Shown here: one piece after another, positions 37,010 to 48,910 of the stretch
Numbering within the stretch: position 1 is the stretch's first letter
Layout of the letters: each line of letters begins with the position of its first letter
Origin: Ursus arctos
Taxonomy: Eukaryota > Chordata > Mammalia > Carnivora > Ursidae
Direction: 5' to 3'
NCBI RefSeq assembly: GCF_023065955.2
Contig: NW_026622808.1
Coordinates: 38,328,475-38,392,474 of the forward strand
DNA length: 64,000 nucleotides
The notes under the pieces: model-generated
Database searches by the model: none
The model's input: only the letters and a program-made list of their open reading frames with translations
Told to the model about the DNA's origin: nothing
Position numbers and translations under genes: made by a program

Positions 37010-38394
37010 AGCAGCAAAATAAGAAACTTGGCCTTGGGGTCCTTTGAAGCTATTTTAAAAAGTAAAATGTTATGTTAAGAGCTATGTGGTATATCTCTGT
37101 GTCTGTGTAATTATTATTCCATTGATTTATTGCACACATGTCAAAAAGCGTCTGGGCATTTGTACAAGTTAAAACAAACCAATCCAGGAGCCAAGCCACA
37201 TAGCCACAAACCCAGACAACTTGCCTCCCACCCCTCGTCCCCACCCTTCATCCTACTACCTCCTAAATGCAAACACCCTGATAGCAAAAGCCTTCCTTGC
37301 AGAGATGAACCTTTAAGCCAGTGCCATCTGTCCTTTATACCATATTCTAAGAGTAGCCAAAACCCAGATGATGGTACAGATTTTCCAAATAAACCAACAT
37401 GCTCTTCCCATTCTAGGGACGGCCCTCTCCTGTTTTGGCAAGAGCTTTCAGGAATGACTCAGGAATCTAACTGGAAGGAACTATCACTTATAACCTCCTC
37501 CAAGAATGAGCACCATATCTTTCATAGGAGTGTAAACTCAGGTCTTTCATTGGAGGGCACAACAAAACATAACATATCTCATTCACTGACTCACCCACTA
37601 ACCACCACATGTTGGGTAAGGAGACTCTTATTTCTGTCTGTTTCTCCAAGAAGCGGGAAAATTACTTTAATGTACTTTACCCTGCTGCCAAAAATCCTTT
37701 GCTTATGATCCAACAATTAGAGCTAATTTCAACCTCAATTGCTTCCCCTAAGAGATGGACATCATTAGGTAACATTCTCCACTTCCATTTACAAAGATTT
37801 TAGAAGAAGAAAAAGGCAAAAGAAATTTCCTTGGATGTTTCCAGCTGATAAAATCATTAATCTCGCACTCCCAACTTCAAAGCAGGAAACCAGAAAATCA
37901 TCTCACTTTCTCTGCCTGTGGAGAATAATTTTTTCTACTTCAAAGCACCATCTCTTTATTGGGTCATTTTAATTATTGAACATGGATGGAAGCTATCCCC
38001 ATAATGCTACCACTGTCTTTTTCATGAAAAATGTATGGGTCTGATTTGGACTACATTAATTGGAGAAGAGTAAAATACAGGGGAGAGTATAAGGAAAGGG
38101 AAAGAGGCTGGGGGACACAGTACTTATCAGTGTAAGGTAATGAGAGGAAGGTAGTAAGCCTTTTTGAGCTGACTTTTCTTTCTTTCCTGCTGGAAAGGAA
38201 CCATCAAGAAGACCGATTCCCAGTTCAAGCAATACCACAGCAGATTGCCTTGCTTCTTAAATTTCCTTCTACCTAAATAACACAGCAACAGAATTACACT
38301 CACTTTATTAGTAAGGCTGGTATCATTGCCAACCCAAGACAACCGTGTGTTGTGAATAACCACTGTGAAAACAAACTTGACCCTTGTTCTACAA
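37010..38394. other. Intron with a long orphan reading frame
   Basis: Holds a 192-codon plus-strand open frame (37130-37708), rich in Ser, Pro, His and Lys, with no family resemblance. I do not call it a gene. Confidence 0.5.
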
Positions 38395-38710
38395 CAGGGG
38401 TCAACAAACTATCTGGCCCTGTTCAGACTATGACTGGTAGGGAGAGGACATTTTATTCCCCCTCAACCCTCTTCCCACAAAATCACAATGCCATGGCTTG
38501 GCAAAGTTTCTCTATAAAGGGCCAGAGAGTAAATATTTTCAGCTTTAAGGGCCAGATGGCCTCTGTCGCTATTAAGTTCTGCTGCTGATGCCCAAAAGCA
38601 GCCAAAGACAACACATAGATGACAGGGTGTGACTGTGTTCAAATAAAACTTTATTTATAAAGACAGGCAGTAAGCAGGATTTATCCCATAAGCCATAGTT
38701 TTTAACCCCT
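38395..38710 (+). mobile_element. hAT-type MER DNA transposon remnant
   Basis: Same family as the element at 18156, with aaagggccagagagtaaat, caaataaaactttatttata and an end ccatagtttttaacccct. The left end caggggtcaacaaact pairs with that right end as inverted repeats. A second left-end-like sequence, cttggcaaagtttctctata, lies near 38494, so the 5' part is interrupted or duplicated. Confidence 0.8.
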
Positions 38711-38724
38711 ATTTAGACAAGTGC

Positions 38725-38890
38725 TAGACAGCAGAAATGTTCTATAGCTTGCTTTCTCATACACTAGTCTAGCCACATACTTTAAACATGGCTAGTGTGA
38801 CTAAGAAGCCACATTTTAAATTTTACTGAATTTTTTAAATTTGATTTGCCACATGTGGCTAGTGGCTACAGTATTAGCACAGCTCTAGAT
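38725..38890 (+). mobile_element. Probable hAT-type MITE remnant
   Basis: The segment cacatactttaaacatggct and the later gccacatgtggctagtggct resemble an abundant mammalian MER element with a palindromic CACATGTGGCTA core. Exact family not assigned. Confidence 0.6.
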
Positions 38891-40169
38891 AACTATTTAC
38901 TGCAGCCTCTTCAAAAGAGATACAAGCTGTCTTCCAATTTATGGCATAGTTCAAATTTTTGTTGTGAAAAATAAAATATCCATGCTCCCAAATTCACAAT
39001 GAAACTATACAGAACTGAAAATGATATTTTTTAAATGTGAGTATCTACATCATTGAGGCCAAAACGATTATTTTGGCTTGCAGCGATCAAATAACTGCCT
39101 ATAAGCCAATGTCAAGTGCATAGCAGCTAAGCCACATTCGTGCCAAGACCCATCCAATCTGGAAGTTGTTTCCTTTCACCTCTCAATACTCTGCTGCACC
39201 TTGACTGAGGGCATAGGCCTACTCAATGGCCCCATTAACTTCAAGGAAAATCTAAACCTCCCCACAGACCCAAAAACATATACAAAGACATGGCTTAAAG
39301 AGCACAAGAGAGAATATGCAACTCAATTAGATTGCCTTTTCCCAAAGTAACCCACATAACACACTACCTCAAAACAAAAAATCAAGGAGATTCACCACAT
39401 TCTTTGCTATTGTCCACATGCAATAATTTATTTTCTGGCAACTGTTTTACTTACATAACTAGCTTGCGTTTTGCCTTTCTTAGCACACCCAAAGATATAA
39501 TTCAATGAGGAGAAGCAAGGAAATAGGATAGTAACATGTATTTGGTTTTCTTCTAAGTATGAATAAGAAGTAACAAATCAACATTTAAGAAACTCACATA
39601 ATATCAACTTTCTTCAATGGGTAAAAGAATCTTAAAAATTGAGGATATTCTTTAGGAAGTAAGAAACCCCTGGAATCACAGGTGCCAAGAGAGGGACCCG
39701 TACAGATACACAGCAAGTAAGGTAGATGACATTCTGACTTTTTCATGATTTTTTGATAATACCATTCTAGATCCAACCATTTATTTATGGTTCCCAAATC
39801 CAAAAAACCCTGAAAAATGAAAAAAAAAATTCCAATATGAAACAAACTCTTTTGGCTGCACAATCTGACATGAACTAATAAGATGCTACTTATAGAGTCT
39901 TTATTTATCCTACTTTAGTGTGAGGAATTTTTTTTTTTTTCTGCCGAAATAGTCATGTGTTTGTTACAGGCTGTGGCTGTATCCCCAATGGGAGTGTTAT
40001 GCAATCTGTTATATGGGTCTTACCTTTCCAAAATCCCTGTAATATCTGATATCCAAACACATCTGGTCCCAAAGGTTTGGATAAGGGATAGGGATCTTCT
40101 AAAGAAAGCTGTCCAGGTAGGGTATTTTCTATCAACTCAATGTCTGCTGCCTGGAATCGTGAAACAGTG

Positions 40170-40175
40170 CCTTAC
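40170..40175 (-). other. Splice donor of the 168-bp ERC2 exon
   Basis: The exon ends in GAG and the intron starts gtaagg on the minus strand. This is a near-consensus donor and is stronger than the donor of the upstream exon. Confidence 0.93.
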
Positions 40176-40343
40176 CTCAGTCTGAAGGATGGCAGCCCTC
40201 TGTTCTTTGGCAGTAAGCGACTCTTTGAGCACTTCGATGTGTTGCTTGCAATCTGAATTTTGATTGCTAAGGGTTTCAAGCTTTGTTTGTAAGGCAAGAA
40301 GTTCTGACTCCTTCTTTGAAAGCTCCTGCTTCAGCTGATCAAT
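40176..40343 (-). CDS. ERC2: ERC2 internal exon, 56 codons (coiled coil)
   Basis: This is the next coding exon of ERC2. On the minus strand it starts after ttcacag with ATTGATCAGCTG (IDQL) and ends CAGACTGAG (QTE) before gtaagg. Its 168 bp are phase 0 at both ends and follow in frame from the exon at 53430-53585. Visible residues include KQELSKKESELLALQTKLE, NQNSDCKQHIEVLKE and AKEQRAAILQTE, a stretch strongly conserved in the ERC/ELKS family; the NQNSDC variant fits ERC2. The whole exon is heptad coiled coil, with a/d pairs I/L, L/K, L/L, L/L, N/C, I/L, L/K and A/L: exactly eight heptads. The central coiled coils of this family mediate multimerisation and active-zone partner binding; which partner binds this segment cannot be read from sequence. 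No stop, frameshift or missing base is present, so this is the functional locus and not a retrocopy. Confidence 0.97.
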
Positions 40344-40373
40344 CTGTGAAACAACAACATTGCAAGATATTAG
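40344..40373 (-). other. Splice acceptor of the 168-bp ERC2 exon
   Basis: On the minus strand the tract reads tgttgttgtttcacag before ATT. It is interrupted by guanines and so weaker than usual. A perfect yUnAy branch match, ctaat, has its A at 40370, 26 nt before the exon start. Branch assignment is inference. Confidence 0.85.
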
Positions 40374-40904
40374 GAGCCAGAGTTTCTACTCTTTGCATTT
40401 GAGAACTGCTGATTTCTCTTAATTTTCAAGAGTCAATAATCATTAATCCAACAAGGCAAGCCATAAGTTTGCTTAAAAGATGGCCTTGGAAGTTCTTTTG
40501 GGTCTGCGGAGGCTCTGTAAAGGTGGCTAAGAGTATAGAAAACAGAAAGGTAAGGTCAGCAGACTGCCTTCCACCTTCCACTCCACCGAGAACCAAGGTT
40601 CACAGACCTACTCCTCATCCATGAAACAATATAGACTATTCACCATCATCCTCAGAAGGGTCAACACGTTGCTAATAAAGGTAATTAACCCAAGACGTAC
40701 CCTGGTCCTTCTCTACTACTCCACAGTGGAAATGATCATTCAAGGCAATCATTTGATGAAAAAAGAATCCTCACCCCCCCAAAAAATAAAGTAAGCATTA
40801 AAGGTTTTTTGTTTATATTAAAACTGAGAAGACACAAAAGAACATAAAATTATGTTAAGTATAAGGAAAAATAATATAAGAAACATTCATCATTCAATTC
40901 ACCA

Positions 40905-41484
40905 AAAAAGATCATTAGAATTATCTATGTCCCAACCATTTCTATCTTCTTCTCTCCTCCTTTAGAAATAATTACCACCCTAAATTGCATGTTTGCCATT
41001 TCCTTGCTTGTTTTTACATGTATTTTTTTGCATTTCAACTTTATTTTTTCTGAGAATTTTTTAGTACTTTGCTTCTTTCTACTCAGTCTTATGTCCTAAA
41101 GATTAAATCGTGTTATTGTACATACAATTTGTTCATTTTCACTGAAGTACATAATTCCATTGTAAGATTCCACCACAATTTATTTGCCCATTCTGCTGTT
41201 AACAGACATTTTGGTTTGTTTCCAGGTTTTTTTGCTAGAACAAAAAGTGTTATTCTGAACGTTCTTATATATAGCACCTGGTACTCATAGTAAAAATGAT
41301 CTAGGAGTTAAATGCTGGACTACATAGTATGCATATCTTTAACTCTACTAGGTAACTCCAAAATGTTTACCAATGCTGTTATACTTATTTTCAGGGTCAT
41401 AAGCAGTGTGTAAGTGTGCCAATCACTCCATATCTGTGCTAATACCTTATGTCATCAGACTTTTACATTTTTACCAGCCTGATG
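40905..41484 (-). mobile_element. Old L1 fragment, antisense
   Basis: ttgttcattttcactgaagt, caatttatttgcccattctg, ttggtttgtttccaggtttt and tcagacttttacatttttac follow the complement of an old L1 in order. It stops where the MLT1-like piece starts. Confidence 0.75.
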
Positions 41485-41800
41485 GTTGTGGTAGATGATC
41501 TCCAAACATGACTGCCACCAAGTTTTTCCTGCTCGTACACACATGCTGTAGAGGTGGAGTCTGTTTACCCTCCCCTTGAACCTGGGCTAAACTGTGACTT
41601 GCTTTAACCAGTAAATGCAGCCAAAGTGTCAGTTCGGGCCCTTGTCTGTAGGAGGACAGGCACATTTAGCCTCCTCCAGCTGGAAGCCCAACCGCCCTCT
41701 GACCATCATGCTGGGAAGAAGCCGATAGCAGCCACATGGGCAGGCCATGCAAGAAAGACAGAGAGGCCTAGAAGAAACTGTGGCTCCTTCATCTTGTTCC
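41485..41800 (+). mobile_element. Probable MLT1-type LTR fragment
   Basis: cttgaacctgggctaaactg, tgacttgctttaaccagtaa and gaccatcatgctgggaagaa resemble a 5' half of an older MLT1-type LTR. The end is not defined. Confidence 0.65.
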
Positions 41801-42059
41801 TGGTCTTAAAGGGAAGAATTTCAATGTTTCATCATTAAGTTTGATGTTTGCTTTAGCTTTTTATAGGCACTCTTAAGTTTCAGAAAGTTCCCTTTATTAC
41901 AACTTTGCCAAGAGTTGTTTTTTTTTAATCATTAAGGAATGTTTAATATTAATAAACATTTTTTCTGCTTCTCATGATTTATCACACTTTTCACCTTTAA
42001 TATGTTATTGTAATGAATTACATTAATGGATTTTTAAAATACTCAGTTCTCCTTGCACC

Positions 42060-44095
42060 ACTATGAAAAACCCCACTTAGTCATGATGTATTATATTTTT
42101 TATATGTTACTGGATTCAGCTTACTAATATTTCGTCAGGATCTTTCATCTATGTTTATGGATAAGACTGGTTTGTAATTTTCCCATTTTGTGCTGTCCTT
42201 GTCAGGTTTTTAGTACCAATTTTGCCTTCTAAATGGAGTGCTCATTCTCTTAATGTGTTTCGAAATGGTTTGTGTAAACTGAAATTTTTTTCCCATTAAC
42301 ATTCATTAGAAATCCCCAGTAAAACCATCTAAAGCTGGCATTTTCCTTCTCCAAAGACTGTTACTTACTTCATCTATCTAATGGTTATAGGAATATTCAT
42401 GTTTCTAATTATTTGAGTCAATTTTGCTAAGTTTTTTTCTCCTAAGAATTTTTCATTTTATCTAAATATTCAACTTTACTCAGCAGGAAATTTTCATAAA
42501 ACCCATTTATCTTTCAATACCTATGGCATCTATGACTGTCTTCTATTTCATTCCTAATATTGTTTAATTTTATTCTCTTTTCCTTGATGAGGCTCAACAG
42601 AGGCATGTCATGTTAAATAATCTCTTCCAAGAGCCAATTTGTGGCTGTGTTGATCATCTAACATTCTTATTTTCTATTTCATTAATTTGTGCTCTTATTT
42701 TTTAAATTATTTCCTTCCTACTACTTTCTTTGGTTTTATTCTATTTTCTTTTCCTAACTTTGTAAGTTGGATACTCATCTCACTAATTTTCACCCTTTTT
42801 TCTTTCCATATATATGTCTTAAGACTATAAATGTCCCTGTCAATATCATCTTAGCTTGATGCCACTAGTTTGATATGTAGTACTGACATTATTATTCAGT
42901 CGTAAATATTTTCTGATTTCCATTATTATTTATTCTTCAACTCACAAATAATTTAGAAGTATGCTTCTTATTATACAAATACATGGATGTTTCCTAGTTA
43001 TCTTCATGTTTCATCTTGCTTGTTTGCTTTGTGAACAGAGAATAAGGTCTGTTTGATACTAATCATTTGAAATTGGTGTGTCTTGCTTTATGACAGAGTA
43101 TGTGATCAGTTACCATAAATGTACTTTGTATACTGTGTGCTAGAAAAGAATATGTATCCTAAAATTACTGAGTGTAACAGTCTATATTTATTGGCTTGAA
43201 AATGGTTTCCTTGCCATAAAGTCTACAACAGCTTTCTCACAGTTAATATTTGGCTGGTGTGTCTTTTTTCACTTTCAATGTATCATTTACTTTATGTTGT
43301 AGATGTCTCTTGTAAATAGCATATACCCAGATTCTTTCATCCCGTCTGATAAAATTACATGGAGCATTTATTATCATTACAGATATATGTGATTCTATTT
43401 CAACCATCTTACCTTGTGCTTTCTAAATGTACTGCCCTTTCCATTTCTTCTCTTTTCCTCCTTGCCTTTTGAATGATTTTTTTCCTATCCTATTTTTTGC
43501 CTCTACTCATTTAAAAGTTATACTTTTATTTATATTTATGTTTATTTCACTTATTTCTAATCTTTAGGTTACTACCCTAGAAAGTATAGCATGCTTACAT
43601 GTTTAATTTACCTAAGTCTAAAGTCAATATATGTTTACATTCTTTCTGAATAACAGAAGGATCTTGAGACACTTTAAGTTCAACCATCATCCCCTTGACA
43701 TACACATTATTGTCATTTATTCCAGTTCTTCCCTGTTTTGTTTTTAACTCATCATTACTTTTTTACAGTCCACGTTTTAAATTTACTCCCCCATTTGTCA
43801 CTAGCTTTGTTTGCTATTCATTCCTGCATCTCACACACTGTCAGAAATCTCCTTTTGCCTAAAATGCATCATTTAAATTTTTTAGTAGGATTTTGTTGGT
43901 GGCAAACTCAATTTTTGTCTAAAAATATCTCAACTTCATTTTTTTAAAATATTGTTGTTCAGTATTAAAAGTAATTTTCTAGGATAAGAGATATTTTTCT
44001 CAGCCATCTTCTGGCTAACAGAAGCTATTAAGAAGTCAAGCTATCACTCCAAATTCATTCCTTCATAGGTAAGGGGACTTTTTTCCATTAGCTGC
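42060..44095 (-). mobile_element. Old L1, antisense (left part of a split copy)
   Basis: The plus strand follows the complement of L1 ORF2 and beyond: ggatctttcatctatgttta, tgctgtccttgtcaggtttt, attaatttgtgctcttattt, tgacagagtatgtgatcagt and gtctcttgtaaatagcatat. Many substitutions and indels; no intact frame. Confidence 0.8.
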
Positions 44096-44615
44096 CTTTT
44101 TAAATAGCTTTATTGAAATATAATTTATATGCCATACAATTCAGCTGCTTAAAGAGTACAGTTGATGGTTTTTAGTATATTCACAGAATTGTGCAACCAT
44201 CATCATAATCAAACTTTAGAGCATTTTCATCATCTCAAAATGAAACATTGTAACAATTAGAAGTCATTCTTCATATTCCCCATCCTCTACCCCCAACCAT
44301 AGGTAATTAATAATCTACTTTCTGTCTATTCTGGGAATTTTATATAAATGGAATCTTAAAATACACATACTTTGTGACTGGCTTCTCTCACATAGCACAA
44401 TGTTTCAAGGTTCATCCATGTTGTAATACGTGTCAGTACTGCATTCCTTTTTATTGTTGAGTAATACTACACTGAATAAATATGCTACATTTTGTCTATC
44501 CATTCACCAGCTAAGGGACACTCAGGTCATTTCCATGTTCTGGCTATTATGAATAATGCTCCTAAGAACACTGCTATGCAAGTCTCTGTGGATATAACGT
44601 TTTTATTTCTCTTGG

Positions 44616-44618
<3 letters not shown>

Positions 44619-44656
<38 letters not shown>
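44619..44656 (+). repeat. (GA)n microsatellite
   Basis: agatagatagagag followed by about 15 GA units, inside the L1 fragment. Confidence 0.95.
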
Positions 44657-44660
<4 letters not shown>

Positions 44661-44778
44661 ATTGCTAGACCATATGATATGTTTTCCAAAATGACTGTAC
44701 CATTTTACATTCCCACTAACAATATATGAGGGTTCTAATTTCTTCATACTCTCAGCAACACTTGTTATTATGTCTTTT

Positions 44779-44978
44779 TTTTTTTTTAAGATTTTATTTA
44801 TCTGACACAGAGAGAGACAGCGAGAGAGGGTACATAAGCAGGGAAAGTGTGAAAGGGAGAAGCAGGCTTCCCGCTGAGCAGGGAGCCTGACATGGGACAT
44901 GGAGCTCAATCCCAGGGTTCTGGGATCACGACCTGAGCGGAAGGCAGACGTTTAACGACTGAGCCACCCAGATGCCCC
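44779..44978 (-). mobile_element. CanSINE, minus strand, inside an old L1
   Basis: Tail tttttaagattttatttatc at left and head gactgagccacccagatgcccc at right. Flanks ttattatgtctttt and ttactatgtctttt are target duplications differing at one position. It interrupts an L1 segment that continues on both sides. Confidence 0.94.
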
Positions 44979-45165
44979 TTTTACTATGTCTTTTTAATTA
45001 TAGCCATTCCAGCGTGTGTGAAGAATATCTCATTGTAGTTTTGATTTCTTAATGATATTAAGCATCTTTCCATATACTCATTAGCCATTCCTACATCTTC
45101 TTCAGACAGATGTTCTACTTTTTAAAACTTTTTCTTTGCCTCTGAGATTTGATGGCTTTACTCCC

Positions 45166-46110
45166 ATGTAAACAGACAAATTTCTTTCTATTTATCCTCT
45201 TTGGGGTATTCTGAGCTTCCTGAGTTTATGGACTGGTACCTCCAGAAGTTTTGGAAAATTCTCAGCTTCCTGCTCTTCAAATATGGCTTCAGTGCAGGGA
45301 CTCTGTCCCCACTCCCCATCTCTCCTTCCCTCCAGAACTCTGATTAGACATATGCCAGATCTTTTTATCCTGTCTTCTATGTATCTTAATTTATCTTTCG
45401 TGTATTTCATCTTTTTATCTTTTATTTACTTTATTCTACTCTGTTTTCTAGTTCATTACATGTCTTTTCTGCTATGATCACCCTGGAGTTAAACCTATTT
45501 ACTAAACTTAAATTTCCATTTTTATATTTTCCTTTTTTTTAATGTTTTTTATTATATTATGTTAGTCACCATACAGCATATTTTCCCATTTCTAGACACT
45601 TTTTTGGTTCTCTTTAAATATGCTTAGCATTTTTATAGTTTCTTGACCTTTATTCATAGTTTCAATCCCGTTTTATTTATTTAAACATATTAAAATAAAC
45701 ATACTTATTTCAAAGTGTTTGTCTTGAAATTCCCACTTCTGAAGTCCTTGCCTTCCACTTCTGCTGTTTGTTCTTTCTACCAGCTATCAATTACGGTAGC
45801 TTGATTTCTTTCAAGTTTTGTGATTTAAAAAAAAAAAAAAATTTCTGTGTGCTCATGTTTCTTGGAACTTTGGAGAAAAACTTTGAGGTTTAAGTTGAAC
45901 ATGTGGCCCTTCGGAGCATTTGTCTCTACCAATACCTGGGGCATTATCAACCAAGGACCCCTTTAACTTCCATTCTCTACGTGAAGTTTTTGGATCACCT
46001 TACACTGCACATCTGTGCAAGAGCCAACTGCAGTTAGGGATTCTCAAAGCTAGGGTTCTTTTTACCTTTCACTTGGCTCAAAGTTTTAAAATAGATAGTT
46101 TTCCCTGGAT
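45166..46110 (-). mobile_element. Old L1, antisense (right part of the split copy)
   Basis: ctctttggggtattctgagc, ttttggaaaattctcagctt and tcttgaaattcccacttctg continue the L1 that stops near 44095. A 45-bp L1 tail is inserted at 45533-45577. The right boundary is approximate. Confidence 0.7.
45533..45577 (-). mobile_element. About 45-bp L1 tail insertion
   Basis: A T-run, then ttttttattatattatgtta and gtcaccatacagc: the last bases of the same carnivore L1 3' end seen at 12039. Short repeats atattttcc lie on both sides (45524-45532 and 45578-45586). It is inserted in an older L1. Confidence 0.75.
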
Positions 46111-46446
46111 TCCCCTAGTCTAGGTGGGAGGAAAGTACAATGGGGAGGTATTTAGTTTACCCTTGTACTAAGAGTGTGGCTCTCTGGGATCCCAGCTTAA
46201 TTGTGGTAGTGGTAGTGGAATTCCTACTTGACTCTTCATCTTGAACAGACTCAGGCTTCCATCTCTTTCCCTCAATGTCCCCATGACCGTAGAAATTAAT
46301 GCCCAAGTTCACCTGTCTAGAAAATGCCAACAGGAACATAGAACCAGCGCTCTATTAGCACTCCAGCCCCTTGCTTTGGCTTAGTTTTGTCCCTTGAGAT
46401 TTTTTCTAACTTGACAGTTCATAAGTACATTTGAAAATATGTGGGT

Positions 46447-46642
46447 TTTTTTTTTAAGATTTTATTTATTTATTTGACAGAGAGAGAGAGCCAGCGAAAG
46501 AGGGAACACAAGCAGGGGGAGTGAGAGGAAGAAACAGGCTCCCAGCAGAGCAGGGAGCCAGATGCGGGGCTTGATCCCAGGACCCTAGGATCAGGCCCTG
46601 AGCTGAAGGCAGATGCTTAACGACTGAGCCACCCAGGCGCCC
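46447..46642 (-). mobile_element. CanSINE, minus strand
   Basis: Tail aagattttatttatttattt at left and head gagccacccaggcgcccc at right, with the B-box visible as cttgatcccagg. Flanking aaaatatgtg and aaaatatatg stretches are approximate target duplications. Confidence 0.94.
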
Positions 46643-48910
46643 CAAAATATATGTTTTGAAAATAAATTTTATCCAGGATTTTTTGTTCTTTTCAACAACT
46701 AAATCCAGCTTAAACAAGAACCAAGCTACTGACAATAGCTGCTGGGAATGAACAGAGTCGGATGCTTACAAAGAAATAGGACCCCCTTTTTCAGAACTGT
46801 TCGTGTTGTGCAATTCACTAGAAAGACTGAGGTGGAATCCCATTTGCAGGATGAAGTCAGACTACAGCAGGGGAGAAATAGGTTTCACCTTGCTTGCCAA
46901 ATTTAAAGATTTGGTAGTGACTGGCAGCCTTGAGAAGGATTCTGAGTATGCTTAAAGATGCACTGAAAAAGAGTTGTGATGGACTATCAATATGCTATGG
47001 GTATGTGTGAACAGATGGTGGCAATGATCAGGTATATGAAATCCATGAAACACATTTCTTCTTTATAATTTAATGAATCATGAATCTATGATCATTTTTA
47101 CCTATAATAAAAGTTCTCTCTCTCATACAACAAGAACAGAGTATAAATAAAAAGAGGGAAAATCTGGATTAGGATTGACTAAAATTATAAAAGAAACAAA
47201 ATCTGTTGTGATCATCAAGATCAGCATTCTTCACATGGGGTATGTATGGTTCTAAATCACAGGCAGTTGTTGCTGCCAGCACAGAATAGAATTGATTCCA
47301 CATATGAAACTGATTCATCTTAAAATAAAGCTAAAAAAAACTTTGAACTTTACATGCCTAAGCAAAGATGATGTTTACAGTATAAAAAAAAAGATTTGAG
47401 CTAACTTCTACAAGTATCAGAGTAGAAATCTAGTGTGGGAATGGGGTATTGAGAGAGGAATTTGAATGAAATTAACTTGATCAACAGAATGGTATTTAAT
47501 AGGAAGGAAAACATGACAAGTTCTACATACACCTACTTTATTCAATAAAAATAGATTGATAATGATAAAACTATTTCAGTCTATAAATATTAAATAGACA
47601 GTTGCTTTAAATAGCTTTCAGACTATCATTACCATGAGGTAAATTTTAAATAAATATTTTATGCAGACAATAACAGAAAAGGGCTTTTCTAAGGGGAATA
47701 TAGTTACAGGGTAGAAAATCATATTCTTCCATAAAAATATGCCTTTTGCTCCTTTTATAGCCATAAACTCAATAAAAATGGAAAGTGATGCAATCGAACA
47801 TACATGAGAACTGAGGCTGGGGAAGGTCTGTCTCGGTGATGGCAAGAAGAAAAGCCAATCAGAATTACATCACACGCTTTATATAAAGTCCATGTGGACA
47901 TCAGGAACACTTCATCTCGTCTGAAAGTTCTTCCACCACTTACGTCTGTGACACAACCAACACCCTGAAAACACTCCCTTGCCAAGGAAAACAGCTTCTT
48001 TTTCACTGCAGATATGGCCCTCATGTCTAGAAAGTGATATGCTTATTATCATGCAGTTTGGGTTATGAGGTTTGTAATCCTTCAGAGGTTAATAAGAAAA
48101 TGTGTTACAAATTCAGAATAAAAGAGGAGATCTAAGACAGCAGAGTGGTGTCTTTGGCAAACTCCTAAAACAGAGGGAGTGACTAATCCAGAAGTACTGA
48201 GATCAGTAGATGAAAAACGTGTTACACTAGGAACAAAGCCTCATATAGAACAGGGGATGCCATCATTCTTTCCCTAGAGAAAAACAATTATTTACATGGT
48301 ACAATCCATTCTTAAAGGCTTAACAGTGCTCCTGAAGGTAATTCTTAGCCTCGTAGATTCTGTCCACACAGTCTGAGTCCTCTAAGTTTTCAGGGCTGAG
48401 TCTCAGTTCTCAGGGAAAACGTGCATGTGCCAAAGGGCTTCAAGATGCAGGGATTTCCATCCTGGCCAACTGTGTCTGCTATCTGTGCCTTCGCACAAGT
48501 TGAGACTCTAAACTGTACTTTTACATTTTTGCAATTTACTTTCCACCTCTAAAAACATGTTATGTCATGGTTTTTCTATGACATCATATTTATAAAAACA
48601 ATTTGGGTCTTTCTTCACTTCTACTTAATTTAATCACAAAGCTTTCAAGAGGCTCTACCAGTCGTAGTCATCTGCTCAGCATCAAAATGGAAGTGCATGC
48701 CATTTCACATGGCTATTTCCTTTCCCTCCAACTTACATGCTTTCCACATTTTAGTAATTAACGCAAGCAGCACTCCCTTTACATTCCACAACATTGTTTC
48801 TATGTCAAATTTTCATTGAAACATTTAAAATTACCTATTTCAACATACTTCTATATCTAAAAATGAGTTTGTATACAAGAATTATTATTAGCTACCTTTA
48901 TTACCTACTT
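46643..48910. other. Intron, no gene seen
   Basis: Unique-looking sequence between two minus-strand CanSINEs. No exon-like coiled-coil frame on the minus strand. Confidence 0.55.

Larger units (their letters stand above)
1..40175 (-). other. ERC2: ERC2 downstream intron (partial)
   Basis: Intron following the 168-bp exon; its acceptor lies beyond the left edge of the window. At more than 40 kb it fits the large introns known for ERC2. I did not recognise the next coding exon (in the family it begins VDALRLRLEEKE) on the minus strand. An exon this short could be missed by eye, but the motif was specifically sought. Confidence 0.85.
44096..45165 (-). mobile_element. Second old L1 fragment, inserted in the first
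   Basis: ctttattgaaatataattta, ttgtgcaaccatcatcataa, caaggttcatccatgttgta, accattttacattcccacta and attatagccattccagcgtg are the complement of another L1 region. It carries a CanSINE at 44779-44978 and a GA microsatellite. Flanking L1 sequence continues on both sides. Confidence 0.8.

Noticed and set aside
36733..37017. Open frames across CanSINEs (also near 48943, 55704, 57203, 60776 and 61294)
   Set aside because: They repeat the same SINE-derived peptide in different copies, which shows they are shadows of the repeat.
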